Shown here in pieces: positions 45,612-54,213 of a DNA stretch of 64,000 nucleotides. The translations under genes and the position numbers were made by a program. Source of the DNA: Pseudomonas protegens (GTDB lineage: Bacteria > Pseudomonadota > Gammaproteobacteria > Pseudomonadales > Pseudomonadaceae); the NCBI RefSeq assembly GCF_013407925.2, contig NZ_CP060201.1, forward strand, positions 1,550,001 through 1,614,000, read 5' to 3'. Each line of letters begins with the position of its first letter. Position 1 is the stretch's first letter. The notes under the pieces were generated by a model. The model was not told the DNA's origin. It did not search any database and was given only the letters and a program-made list of their open reading frames with translations.

Positions 45612-45642
45612 GGCGCGGCCCTCGCGCATCGAGGGCCGCGCC
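45612..45642 (+). promoter_or_regulatory. Intercistronic stem-loop between tctC and tctB
   Basis: GGCGCGGCCCTC / GCGCATC / GAGGGCCGCGCC: 12 perfect, nearly all-GC pairs, 16 bases after tctC and before the tctB Shine-Dalgarno. Without a T-tract it is probably an mRNA-stability element that keeps tctC message in excess over tctBA. Confidence 0.65.
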
Positions 45643-45654
45643 CGGGAGTTAACC

Positions 45655-46113
45655 ATGCTCGTTCAACGTCTCTTCGCCGCGGTGTTGCTGCTGGTCTGTG
45701 CCGCTCTGGCACTGATGGCCTGGCCGTATCAAGCGGCCTTTTCCTACGAACCCGTGGGCCCGCGGGCCTTCCCTTTGCTGATGCTCGGCCTGATGGGCCT
45801 GGCCCTGCTGTACATGCTGTTTCGCCCGGCGCCGATCAAGCACAGCGAAGACGAACCGCCCCTGGACCGGCAGACGCTGACCAAGATCACGCTCTGCGTG
45901 ACCTTGCTGCTGGTGTTCGCCGGCACCTTCGAACCCCTGGGCTTCATCCTCGCCAGCATCCTCATCGGCGTGCCAATGGCCCGGCTTTATGGCGGCCGCT
46001 GGCTGCCCAGCCTGGTGATCATCAGCCTGCTCAGTGTCGGCCTCTACTGGCTGTTCGACCGGGTCATGGACGTACCCCTGCCCCTCGGCCTGCTCGACGT
46101 TCTGGAGAATTGA
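45655..46113 (+). CDS. tctB: Tripartite tricarboxylate transporter small membrane subunit TctB
   Basis: 152 residues with four predicted transmembrane helices (FAAVLLLVCAALALMAW; FPLLMLGLMGLALLYML; ITLCVTLLLVFAGTF; ILASILIGVPMARLYG and the following segment). This is the standard TctB layout; it pairs with TctA in the inner membrane. The start is the ATG at 45655 with GGGAG upstream. The tctA start lies two bases after the stop. Confidence 0.93.
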   Translation: MLVQRLFAAVLLLVCAALALMAWPYQAAFSYEPVGPRAFPLLMLGLMGLALLYMLFRPAPIKHSEDEPPLDRQTLTKITLCVTLLLVFAGTFEPLGFILASILIGVPMARLYGGRWLPSLVIISLLSVGLYWLFDRVMDVPLPLGLLDVLEN

Positions 46114-46114
46114 T

Positions 46115-47629
46115 ATGGATACCCTCAGTTACCTGGGCCAGGGCTTCGGCGTAGCGCTGACCCCCTACAACCTGGTCACCGCCCTGTGCGGCACCCTGAT
46201 CGGCACCGTGGTCGGATTGCTGCCGGGCCTGGGCCCGATCAACGGCGTGGCACTGCTGATTCCCATCGCCTTCGCCCTGGGCCTGCCGCCGGAATCGGCG
46301 CTGATCCTGCTGGCCGCGGTGTACCTGGGCTGCGAATACGGCGGCCGCATCAGCTCAATCCTGCTGAACATTCCCGGCGAAGCCTCCACCGTGATGACCA
46401 CCCTCGACGGCTACCCCATGGCGCGCAAGGGCCTGGCGGGCGTGGCCCTGTCGCTGTCGGCCTGGAGTTCGTTCATCGGCGCCTTCATTGCCACCTGCGG
46501 CATGGTGCTGTTCGCCCCGCTGCTGGCCAAGTGGGCGATCGCCTTCGGTCCGGCGGAGTACTTCGTGCTCATGGTGTTCGCCATCGTCTGCCTGGGCGGG
46601 ATGGCCGGCGACCGGCCATTGAAGACCTTTATCGCCGCGTTGATCGGGCTGTTCCTGTCGGCGGTGGGCATCGACGCCAACAGCGGCGTGTACCGTTTCA
46701 CCGGGGACAACATCCACCTCACCGACGGCATCCAGTTCGTGGTGCTGGTGCTGGGCCTGTTCTCCATCAGCGAGATCCTCTTGCTGCTGGAAAAGACCCA
46801 TCGCGGCCAGGAAGCGGTAAAAGCCACCGGACGCATGATGTTCAACCTCAAGGAAGCGGCCTCGGTGTTCGCGGTGAACATCCGCTGCGGCCTGCTGGGC
46901 TTCATCATGGGCGTGCTGCCCGGCGCCGGTGCAACCCTGGCCAGCGCCGTGGCCTACATGACCGAGAAACGCATCGCCGGCGCCAGCGGCACCTTCGGCG
47001 AAGGCGACAAGCGCGGCCTGGCGGCCCCGGAAACCGCGATCGGCGCTTCGGCCTGCGGTGCCCTGGTGCCGATGCTGACCCTGGGCGTGCCCGGTTCCGG
47101 CACCACCGCGGTGATGATCGGCGCGCTGTCGCTGTACAACATCACCCCCGGCCCGCTGCTGTTCCAGCAACAGCCGGACATCGTCTGGGGCCTGATCGCC
47201 TCGCTGTTCATCGCCAACATCATGCTGGTGATCCTCAACATCCCGATGATCCGCCTCTTCACCCGCATCCTCGCGGTGCCGAACTGGGCCCTGGTGCCGG
47301 TGATCGCGATCATTACCGGGATCGGCGTCTACGCGGTACACGCCACCACCTTCGACCTGTTCCTGATGGTGGGTATCGGCATCTTCGGCTACATCCTGCG
47401 CAAGCTGGACTTCCCGCTGTCGCCGGTGCTGCTGGGCTTCATCCTCGGCGGCCTGATGGAACAGAACCTGCGCCGGGCGCTGTCGATCTCCAACGGTGCC
47501 ATGGATATTCTCTGGTCGAGCCCGATCACCGTCGGGGTCTGGGTGCTGACCGTGATCATGCTGCTGATGCCGCTGCTGCGCATCTGGCGCAAGCGCGCGG
47601 CCGAGCAACGTGCCGTGGCCGATGTCTGA
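46115..47629 (+). CDS. tctA: Tripartite tricarboxylate transporter large membrane subunit TctA
   Basis: 504 residues with about 12 transmembrane helices. Two copies of the family glycine/proline-rich motif are visible, GLLPGLGPINGVALLIP near residue 29 and GVLPGAGATLASAVAYM near 267, with ECEYGGRISSILLNIPGEAS-type sequence between. It forms the proton- or sodium-coupled channel for substrates from TctC. The last eight bases overlap the start of the AbrB-like gene. Confidence 0.96.
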   Translation: MDTLSYLGQGFGVALTPYNLVTALCGTLIGTVVGLLPGLGPINGVALLIPIAFALGLPPESALILLAAVYLGCEYGGRISSILLNIPGEASTVMTTLDGYPMARKGLAGVALSLSAWSSFIGAFIATCGMVLFAPLLAKWAIAFGPAEYFVLMVFAIVCLGGMAGDRPLKTFIAALIGLFLSAVGIDANSGVYRFTGDNIHLTDGIQFVVLVLGLFSISEILLLLEKTHRGQEAVKATGRMMFNLKEAASVFAVNIRCGLLGFIMGVLPGAGATLASAVAYMTEKRIAGASGTFGEGDKRGLAAPETAIGASACGALVPMLTLGVPGSGTTAVMIGALSLYNITPGPLLFQQQPDIVWGLIASLFIANIMLVILNIPMIRLFTRILAVPNWALVPVIAIITGIGVYAVHATTFDLFLMVGIGIFGYILRKLDFPLSPVLLGFILGGLMEQNLRRALSISNGAMDILWSSPITVGVWVLTVIMLLMPLLRIWRKRAAEQRAVADV

Positions 47630-48652
47630 AGCCCGCTTCAGGCAATGGTGGGGCACGCCCCTGGTGGGCCTGGCTGGCGGCTACCTCGCCAGCCAGGTCG
47701 GCTGGCCGCTGCCGTGGATGGTCGGCTCATTGCTGGCGATCATCCTGGTGCGCTGCCTGACACCCTGGCAATTGGCGGAAATCCCCGGCGGGCGCAAATG
47801 CGGACAATGGGTGGTCGGCATCGGCATTGGCCTGCACTTCACGCCGCTGGTGATGGAGCAGGTGCTGAGCCATTTCGGCCTGATCTTCTGCGGCGCCCTG
47901 GTCACCAGCCTGTCCAGTGTGGTCGGGGTGTGGTTGCTGCGGCGCACCGGGGAAGACCGGGCCACGGCATTCTTCTCCAGCATGCCCGGCGGCTCCGGGG
48001 AGATGGTCAATCTCGGCGCGCGTAACGGCGCGGTGCTCAGTCGGGTAGCGGCCGGGCAGAGCCTGCGGGTGCTGACGGTGGTGCTCTGTGTGCCGGCGGC
48101 GTTCAAGTACCTGTTGGGGGAAGGCGCCCCGTCCCTGCACGCAAGCAGCGTGGACTGGCAGTGGCTGGCCCTGCTGTTCCCGGCAGGAGCGCTGCTGGCC
48201 TGGCTCTGGCAACGCCTGCGCCAGCCCAATCCTGGCTGTTCGGCCCGTTGCTGCTCAGCGCGTCGGCCAGCATCGCCTGGGACCTGCACATCGGCCTGCC
48301 CGACGGCGCCAGCCAGCTGGGCCAGTGGCTGATCGGCAGCGGCCTGGGCTGTCACTTCAACCGGCAGTTCTTTCGTCGAGCACCGTCGTTCATGGGCCGC
48401 ACCCTGATCGGCACCGCCCTGACCATGCTGATCGCCGGCCTTGCGGCCCTGGGCCTGAGCGTGCTGACCCACCTCGACCTGCGCTCGCTGACATTGGGCA
48501 TGATGCCCGGCGGTATCGCGGAGATGAGCCTGACGGCCGAAACCCTGCAACTGTCGGTGCCATTGGTGACGGCGATGCAGGTCATGAGGTTGTTGTTCGT
48601 GCTGTTTCTCGCCGAGCCCCTGTTCCGCCACTGGAACAAAGGCCCGCTGTAG
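47622..48652 (+). pseudogene. AbrB-family membrane protein, frameshifted
   Basis: Two frames together encode one protein. Frame one runs from the ATG at 47622 (MSEARFRQWWG) through LLAWLWQRLRQPN; sense then continues in a different frame as WLFGPLLLSASASIAWDLHI to HWNKGPL at 48652. Losing one base near 48225-48232 (CCCAATCC/TGGCTG) explains the break; restored length is about 343 residues. The AbrB/AmoA-like membrane family has two repeat halves, each with an SMPGG or MMPGG motif (both seen, SSMPGGSGEM and GMMPGGIAEM). In P. aeruginosa an intact gene sits between tctA and ung. It is either a true pseudogene or a base-call error. Confidence 0.85.
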
Positions 48653-48699
48653 TCGCAGGACCTTCAGTGGCCGAGCCACCGCCGCGTCCCTACGGGCCG

Positions 48700-48725
48700 T
48701 TCGCAGCCTGCGGCAGCGGCTACAG
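48700..48725. repeat. REP-like palindromic element fragment
   Basis: TTCGCAGCCTGCGGCAGCGG followed by CTACAG resembles the extragenic elements scattered through P. fluorescens-group genomes (CTGTAGCCGCTGCCGCAGGC on the other strand). It lies between the convergent AbrB-like pseudogene and ung. Confidence 0.5.
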
Positions 48726-48786
48726 ATATGCCCTGGTTCAAGTCGCGAGTGGGGTGGCCGCCAAGCAGCCCCCCATCGAGCAATAG

Positions 48787-49479
48787 TTACAACGGCGGCA
48801 GGCGCCACTCGATCGGCGTCTCGCCGTTCTGCTCAAGGTACTTGTTGGTGCGGCTGAAGTGCCCGCAACCGATGAAGCCACGGTAGGCCGACAGCGGCGA
48901 GGGGTGCACCGAGGTCAGCACCAGGTGCTTGGTGGCGTCGATCAGCTTCTGCTTGCTCTGGGCATGGGCGCCCCACAGCAGGAACACCAGATGCGGCTGG
49001 TGCTCGCTGACCACTTCGATGATCCGGTCGGTGAAGAACTGCCAGCCCTTGCCCGCATGGGATGCGGCGTTGGCCCGCTCCACGGTCATGGTGGTGTTGA
49101 GCATCAGCACACCCTGGTCGGCCCAGCTCTGCAGGTAGCCGTGGTTGGGAATGTCGATATTCAGATCGCGCTTGAGCTCTTTATAGATGTTCACCAGCGA
49201 CGGCGGCGCCGGCACCCCGGGCTGCACCGAGAAGCACAGGCCGTGGGCCTGGCCCGGTCCGTGGTAGGGGTCCTGGCCGAGAATCACCACCTTGACCTTG
49301 TCCAGCGGCGTGGAATTCAGGGCATTGAAAATCATTGGACCCGGCGGGTAGATTTCCTTGCCGGCGGCATGTTCCCGGCGCAGGAACTCGCGCAGTTCGC
49401 TCATGTAGGGCTGCTCGAATTCGGCCCGCAGGGCCTCCTTCCAGCTCGGTTCGAGTTTGATACGATCGTCAGCAGTCAT
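48787..49479 (-). CDS. ung: Uracil-DNA glycosylase
   Basis: 230 residues, family 1 UDG that removes uracil from DNA as the first step of base excision repair. Catalytic motif [13 protein letters not shown] has D70 in GQDPYH (68-73); the second motif [11 protein letters not shown] has H192. [18 protein letters not shown] and the [14 protein letters not shown] segment are typical. The start at 49479 gives [17 protein letters not shown]. Single gene; convergent with the tct operon end. Confidence 0.97.
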   Translation of the reverse strand: MTADDRIKLEPSWKEALRAEFEQPYMSELREFLRREHAAGKEIYPPGPMIFNALNSTPLDKVKVVILGQDPYHGPGQAHGLCFSVQPGVPAPPSLVNIYKELKRDLNIDIPNHGYLQSWADQGVLMLNTTMTVERANAASHAGKGWQFFTDRIIEVVSEHQPHLVFLLWGAHAQSKQKLIDATKHLVLTSVHPSPLSAYRGFIGCGHFSRTNKYLEQNGETPIEWRLPPL

Positions 49480-49612
49480 GGCCAGGCCCGTGAAAAAACA
49501 ATGGCCGCACCCTAGGAAAGCCGACTTCGCTTGTCAATTGATCTGACACAGAACCGGCAGTTTCCCTTACAGCGATCATACTGAGCGCTCAAATTTCCCC
49601 ATCGAGGTCACG

Positions 49613-50725
49613 ATGAACCTGCACGTCGAAGAACTCACCGGCACCGATGGCGCACGCATCGCCATTGCCACCCTGGACGCGGAAAAATCCCTGAACGCCC
49701 TGTCGCTGCCGATGATCCAGCAGTTGAGCGAACGCCTCGACGCCTGGGCCAAGGACCCGCAAGTGGTCTGCGTGCTGCTGCGCGGCAACGGCGCCAAGGC
49801 CTTCTGTGCCGGTGGCGAAGTGCGCAGCCTGGCCCAGGCCTGCCTGGATCATCCGGGCGAAGTACCGGCCTTGGCCGGGCATTTTTTCGCCGCGGAATAC
49901 CGCCTCGACTATCGCCTGCACACCTACCCCAAGCCGGTGATCTGCTGGGGCCACGGCTATGTGCTGGGCGGCGGCATGGGGCTGCTGCAAGGCGCCGGCA
50001 TCCGCATCGTCACTCCCAGCAGTCGCCTGGCGATGCCGGAGATCAGCATCGGCTTGTATCCCGATGTGGGCGCCAGCTGGTTCCTTTCGCGCATGCCCGG
50101 CAAGCTCGGCCTGTTTCTCGGGCTCACCGGCGCCCATATGAATGGCCGCGACGCCCTGGACCTGGGTCTCGCCGATCGCTTCCTGCTGGATGAGCAACAG
50201 GAGGCGCTGATCGAAGGCTTGCTGCAGTTGAACTGGCAGGAGCAGACCCCGCGGCAGCTCAACAGCCTGCTCAAGGCCTTGCAGCAGGAAGCATCGGCGC
50301 AACTGCCAGAAGCCCAATGGCTGCCGCGCCGGGCGCAGATCGACGAATGGCTGGATGTCAGTGACGTGGCCTGCGCCTGGCGCGCCATCAGCCAGTTGCA
50401 GCATCACCACGATGCCCTCTACCAACGCGCGGCCCAGACCCTGACCCAGGGCTGTCCGCTGACGGCCCATCTGGTCTGGGAACAGATCCGCCGCGCCCGT
50501 TACCTGTCGCTGGCCGAGGTATTCCAGATGGAATACACCCTGAGCCTGAACTGCTGCCGGCATCCGGAGTTCGCCGAAGGCGTGCGTGCGCGCCTGATCG
50601 ACAAGGATCATCAGCCGCACTGGCACTGGGCGGATATCACTCAGGTGCCTGAGGCCGTGGTCGAAGCGCACTTCCACAAGGCTTGGGAAGGTCGCCATCC
50701 CCTGGCGGACCTGACCGATTACTAA
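49613..50725 (+). CDS. Enoyl-CoA hydratase/isomerase family, 3-hydroxyisobutyryl-CoA hydrolase-like
   Basis: 370 residues. Crotonase fold in which the oxyanion-hole segment is HGYVLGGGMGLLQGA (about 118-132) and the catalytic acids are in MPEISIGLYPDVGASWFL (about 140-157), the pattern of 3-hydroxyisobutyryl-CoA hydrolase. The extra C-terminal ECH_2 region (about 250-365) and total length agree. It would act in valine degradation, but no other valine-pathway gene is adjacent, so the substrate is not certain. Start ATG after GAGGTCACG. Confidence 0.87.
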   Translation: MNLHVEELTGTDGARIAIATLDAEKSLNALSLPMIQQLSERLDAWAKDPQVVCVLLRGNGAKAFCAGGEVRSLAQACLDHPGEVPALAGHFFAAEYRLDYRLHTYPKPVICWGHGYVLGGGMGLLQGAGIRIVTPSSRLAMPEISIGLYPDVGASWFLSRMPGKLGLFLGLTGAHMNGRDALDLGLADRFLLDEQQEALIEGLLQLNWQEQTPRQLNSLLKALQQEASAQLPEAQWLPRRAQIDEWLDVSDVACAWRAISQLQHHHDALYQRAAQTLTQGCPLTAHLVWEQIRRARYLSLAEVFQMEYTLSLNCCRHPEFAEGVRARLIDKDHQPHWHWADITQVPEAVVEAHFHKAWEGRHPLADLTDY

Positions 50726-50727
50726 AA

Positions 50728-50758
50728 AGCCCGTAGCCGCCCGAGGCGGCTACGGGCT
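50728..50758. terminator. Intrinsic terminator between convergent genes
   Basis: AGCCCGTAGCCGCC and GGCGGCTACGGGCT pair over 13-14 bases. The AAAAA just before it becomes a T-tract on the minus strand, so it chiefly ends the Tyr-rich lipoprotein transcript and may also stop the hydrolase transcript. Confidence 0.85.
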
Positions 50759-50774
50759 CCCGACCCTGGCCGAA

Positions 50775-51161
50775 TCAGTGGCCGCGCCCACCACGTCCAT
50801 GGTCGCCGCGGCCACGCCCGCCGTGACCGCCCCAGTCCTGATTGCCGCCGTTGTCATTGTTCCAGTTGCCGTGGCGCTCATGCCCGCCCCAGCCCTGGGC
50901 GGGATAAGGTCGGTAGACCGCCCGGGGGACCTGGTAATAACGCGGAGCCGGTGAGTAGTAGCGCGGCGCCGGCTGGTAATAGCGTGGCGCGTAGTAGCTG
51001 CGTCCGGTCGAATAATAGGATGAACCGCCACCGTAGTAATAAGCCGGCGCCGGGGAGCTGTAGACCTCGGAGCTGTAATAGCTTGAGCCTCCATCGTAAT
51101 AAGGGACGCACGCGCCAAGACTCAAACCCAGTAATGCAACAAGCAGAAGTCGACGATACAT
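50775..51161 (-). CDS. Tyr/Gly-rich lipoprotein, function unknown
   Basis: 128 residues. Lipoprotein signal MYRRLLLVALLGLSLGACVP with the lipobox LGAC. The mature part is low complexity: Tyr-rich Ser/Pro/Gly repeats (YYSSEVYSSPAPAYYYGG; then three related APRYY blocks) followed by a Gly/His/Arg/Asn-rich tail ending RGDHGRGGRGH. The start is the ATG at 51161 with CAGGAGG upstream; upstream open frame is not coding-like. The Tyr repeats suggest an envelope or structural role, which is speculation. Well separated from neighbours and followed by a terminator. Confidence 0.75.
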   Translation of the reverse strand: MYRRLLLVALLGLSLGACVPYYDGGSSYYSSEVYSSPAPAYYYGGGSSYYSTGRSYYAPRYYQPAPRYYSPAPRYYQVPRAVYRPYPAQGWGGHERHGNWNNDNGGNQDWGGHGGRGRGDHGRGGRGH

Positions 51162-51464
51162 GGCGGCCTCCTGGACCGCGAAGAAGCCACGCCAGCGACG
51201 CTGGCAGGCGGCAATCAGCAACAGGCTGACTGACGAAATATCTGACCGCAAAATTGCCTTCTGGTGCGATTCCGGCAACACATTGATACAAGTCACGCGA
51301 CCGCTGGCAGGTCCCCGCCCGCGGCGTCTCAAGGCTTGGAATGGCGGCGGCGAAAGAGGCCTTGGCAACGTATCAACGCCAAGACAATTCAGTGCATGGA
51401 TGAACGAGTCATTTGCCCGCCGTGCCACTAGAATGCGTCATCGGGCCACTATCACGGAATTACC

Positions 51465-52952
51465 ATGGCGCTTCGTTCTCCCCTGTATTCGCAACGTTCG
51501 CTGGTGCTGGTCCTGATCACCCTGCTGGGCAGTGGCTTCCTTGCCACCTCCCTGCTCAGCTACTACGCCTCGCGGGATTCGATCCGCGACAACATCGTCA
51601 ACACCGAACTGCCGCTGACTTCCGACACCGTGTATTCGGAAATCCAGAAGGACCTGGTACGACCGGTGCTCATCTCCTCGATGATGGCCCGCGACACCTT
51701 CATGCGTGACTGGGTGGTGGCCGGCGAACGCGACCCCAGCCAGATGACCCGCTACCTCAACGAGGTCATGACCCACTACGACGCCTACACCGCGTTCTTC
51801 GTCTCCAACACCAGCCTCACCTACTACCAGGCCAAGGGCGTGCTGAAGAAGGTCAAGGTCGATGAACCCCGGGACGCCTGGTACTTTCGCGTGCGCAATA
51901 TGGCCACGCCCTACGAGATCAACGTCGACCCGGACCTGGCCAACCAGGACAAGCTGACCTTCTTCATCAACTACAAGGTCTACGACTACCAGGAGCGTTT
52001 CATCGGCGCCGCCGGCGTCGGCCTGACGGTGGACGCGGTGATCAAGCTGATCGACAAGTACCAGCAGCGCTACCAGCGCAGCGTGTACTTCGTCGACACC
52101 TTCGGGCGCATCGTGCTGACCGGTGCCGACGGTGGCCCCCAGGGCGCCCGCAGCGGCCAGTCCCTGCATGACCTGGAAAGCCTCAAGGAACTGATGGCCC
52201 AACTGCCCAAGCCCCACAGCGGCAGCTATGAATACTCGACCCAGGGCCAGGGGCATTTTCTCAATGTGCGCTTCATTCCCGAGCTGAACTGGTACCTGTT
52301 CGTCGACAAGCGCGAGGATGGTGCCCTCAACGGCATCCGCCAGTCGCTGTACCTGAACCTGCTGATCTGCCTGGTGATCACCGCCATCGTGCTGATCCTG
52401 CTCAGCGGCGTGGTGCGCCGTTACCAGCGCAAGATCGAAACCCAGGCCACCCTCGACAGCCTGACCCGCCTGCCCAACCGCCGCGGCTTCGACCTGCTGG
52501 CGGCCCAGGCCCTGCAAGAGGCGCGACGCGACTTGACGCCGCTCTGCGCCCTGCTGCTGGACCTGGATCACTTCAAGCGCCTCAACGATACCTACGGCCA
52601 CCTGGCCGGGGACCAGGTGCTCAGCGGCTTCGCCCGGGACCTGCAGGACTGCCTGCGCCAGTCCGATATCGTCTGTCGCTGGGGCGGCGAGGAATTCATC
52701 GTCCTGCTCAAGGACACCCAGAGCGGGCCCGCCCTGCAGATCGCCGAAAAGATTCGGCAGCTGACCGAACGGCAGCGCTACTACTATGAAGGGCAGTCCC
52801 TGCAACTGACCGTCAGTATCGGCTTGACCGCCCTGCAACCGGCAGACACCCTGCACAGCCTGCTGTCCCGCGCCGATCATGCGATGTACCGCGCCAAGCA
52901 AAGTGGACGTAATCGAACCTGCGTGGAAATGCCTGACTCCAGCCATGAATGA
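51465..52952 (+). CDS. Membrane-bound diguanylate cyclase with dCache-like sensor
   Basis: 495 residues. TM1 (about 12-32), a periplasmic Cache-like sensor domain (about 35-300; DTFMRDWVVAGERDP, YFRVRNMATPYEINVDPD), TM2 (about 303-325), then a GGDEF domain (about 335-490) with the active-site GGEEF at about 407-411. The domain keeps DLDHFKRLNDTYGH and the SIGLTALQ segment, so it should make c-di-GMP. An RxxD-type inhibitory site is not obvious. The stop overlaps the next small gene by eight bases. Confidence 0.92.
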   Translation: MALRSPLYSQRSLVLVLITLLGSGFLATSLLSYYASRDSIRDNIVNTELPLTSDTVYSEIQKDLVRPVLISSMMARDTFMRDWVVAGERDPSQMTRYLNEVMTHYDAYTAFFVSNTSLTYYQAKGVLKKVKVDEPRDAWYFRVRNMATPYEINVDPDLANQDKLTFFINYKVYDYQERFIGAAGVGLTVDAVIKLIDKYQQRYQRSVYFVDTFGRIVLTGADGGPQGARSGQSLHDLESLKELMAQLPKPHSGSYEYSTQGQGHFLNVRFIPELNWYLFVDKREDGALNGIRQSLYLNLLICLVITAIVLILLSGVVRRYQRKIETQATLDSLTRLPNRRGFDLLAAQALQEARRDLTPLCALLLDLDHFKRLNDTYGHLAGDQVLSGFARDLQDCLRQSDIVCRWGGEEFIVLLKDTQSGPALQIAEKIRQLTERQRYYYEGQSLQLTVSIGLTALQPADTLHSLLSRADHAMYRAKQSGRNRTCVEMPDSSHE

Positions 52953-53163
52953 ACCTGACCTTTGCCCGGCCTGCGGTGCCCGCAACGATTGCGCCCTGGC
53001 CGACCCACGCACGGCGGACCGCGCCTGCTGGTGCTACAGCCTGAGCATCGACCCGGCCATCATCGAGGCCCTGGCGCCCCACCTGCGCGACCGTGCCTGC
53101 CTGTGCCCGCGCTGCGCCGGGGTCGAGGCGCAGTTGCGCGCCGGCACCCTGCCGCGCTCTTGA
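52945..53163 (+). CDS. Cysteine-rich CWC-family small protein
   Basis: 72 residues with eight cysteines spaced as in CWC proteins: CPACGARNDC, then ACWCYSL and ACLCPRCAG. A zinc-binding role is likely but unproven. The start is the ATG at 52945, overlapping the diguanylate cyclase stop (ATGAATGA); rsuA follows 33 bases later. Pairing CWC proteins with a pseudouridine synthase gene is common in Pseudomonas as I recall. Confidence 0.85.
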   Translation: MNEPDLCPACGARNDCALADPRTADRACWCYSLSIDPAIIEALAPHLRDRACLCPRCAGVEAQLRAGTLPRS

Positions 53164-53196
53164 AACCCGCCCACCCACTGCCTGCGATCGCCTGCC

Positions 53197-53889
53197 ATGC
53201 GCCTTGACCGTTTCCTCAGCAACCTGCCGCGCTTCAACCGCCAACAGGTGCGCCTGCTGCTGGTGCAGCGGCGCGTGCGCATCGACGGTCAGCCGGTCGG
53301 CGATCCCCGGGCCGAGGTTCGCGAATTCAGTCGGGTGGAACTGGATGAGGAGGTGCTGCAGGCCGGCAAGCCGGCGCGCTACTTCATGCTGCACAAGCCC
53401 ATGGGTTGCGTCAGTGCCACCCGTGATCCCGAGCACCGGACCGTGCTGGAGCTGATCCACGAGCCGGACCCGCAGGAGCTGCACATCGCCGGACGCCTGG
53501 ACTACAACACCACCGGGCTGATGCTGATCACCAACGACGGCCAGTGGTCGCGGCGCCTGACCCAGCCGCAGACCAAACTGCCCAAGCTCTACTACGTGGA
53601 AACCGAAGACGAGATGGGCCCCGAGTACATCCAGACCTTCGCCCGCGGCCTGTATTTCGCCTTCGAGGACCTCACCACCCTGCCCGCGCAATTGCAGATC
53701 CTCGGTCCGCGCAGCGCCCGGCTGAGCATCGTCGAAGGGCGCTATCACCAGGTCAAACGCATGTTCGGCCACTTCAACAACAAGGTGCTGCGCCTGCACC
53801 GCGAACGCATGGGGCCGCTGGTGCTGGACGAGCGGCTGGCCCCCGGCGAGTACCGGCCCCTGAGCGCCGACGAAATCCGCCTGATCTGA
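53197..53889 (+). CDS. rsuA: 16S rRNA pseudouridine(516) synthase RsuA
   Basis: 230 residues. N-terminal S4 RNA-binding domain (about 1-55, MRLDRFLSNLPRFNRQQVRL) and the RsuA/RluB/E/F catalytic domain with the aspartate D102 in AGRLDYNTTGLMLITNDG. The length and single S4 domain fit RsuA best; RluE/RluF are alternatives. It modifies U516 of 16S rRNA during small-subunit assembly. Third gene of the group with the diguanylate cyclase and CWC protein. Confidence 0.88.
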   Translation: MRLDRFLSNLPRFNRQQVRLLLVQRRVRIDGQPVGDPRAEVREFSRVELDEEVLQAGKPARYFMLHKPMGCVSATRDPEHRTVLELIHEPDPQELHIAGRLDYNTTGLMLITNDGQWSRRLTQPQTKLPKLYYVETEDEMGPEYIQTFARGLYFAFEDLTTLPAQLQILGPRSARLSIVEGRYHQVKRMFGHFNNKVLRLHRERMGPLVLDERLAPGEYRPLSADEIRLI

Positions 53890-54213
53890 GGCTCGCCATG
53901 CCCGGACGACCGCTGAGCAGAAGCTGTCGAACAATTTGCCCAATCGACTTGCAGGTTATCGATTGCCCTGCTTGAATCAGTCCGTCGGCCGAATTGTGAC
54001 CGATGAGTCACGAACAGACATCTAAGAAACCTTTTGCCGGCCTGAGCCCTGCCTGCTCTGCATTTCCCCCGGCAAATCGCCCGCCTATAACAACACCCGT
54101 CGACCTGCCTTACCGGATCGACATGGGCTCCCATTCAAGGCGTATGCCTACCTGTCAGATTGCCCGTGCACACTCAAGTTGCGCGCATACCCGCTTGCCA
54201 GGAGTCTTATGAC
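53890..54213 (+). other. rsuA-phaG intergenic region
   Basis: 324 bases without a gene I can support. A 69-codon frame at 54003-54212 has no family resemblance. The region must hold the phaG promoter; GAGTCACGAAC and a GCCTATAAC-type -10 around 54082-54092 are visible but not decisive. Confidence 0.45.

Noticed and set aside
46186..47760. Overlapping frames on both strands across tctA
   Set aside because: TctA has clear family motifs and membrane helices; the others are Arg/Gly/Ala-rich shadows.
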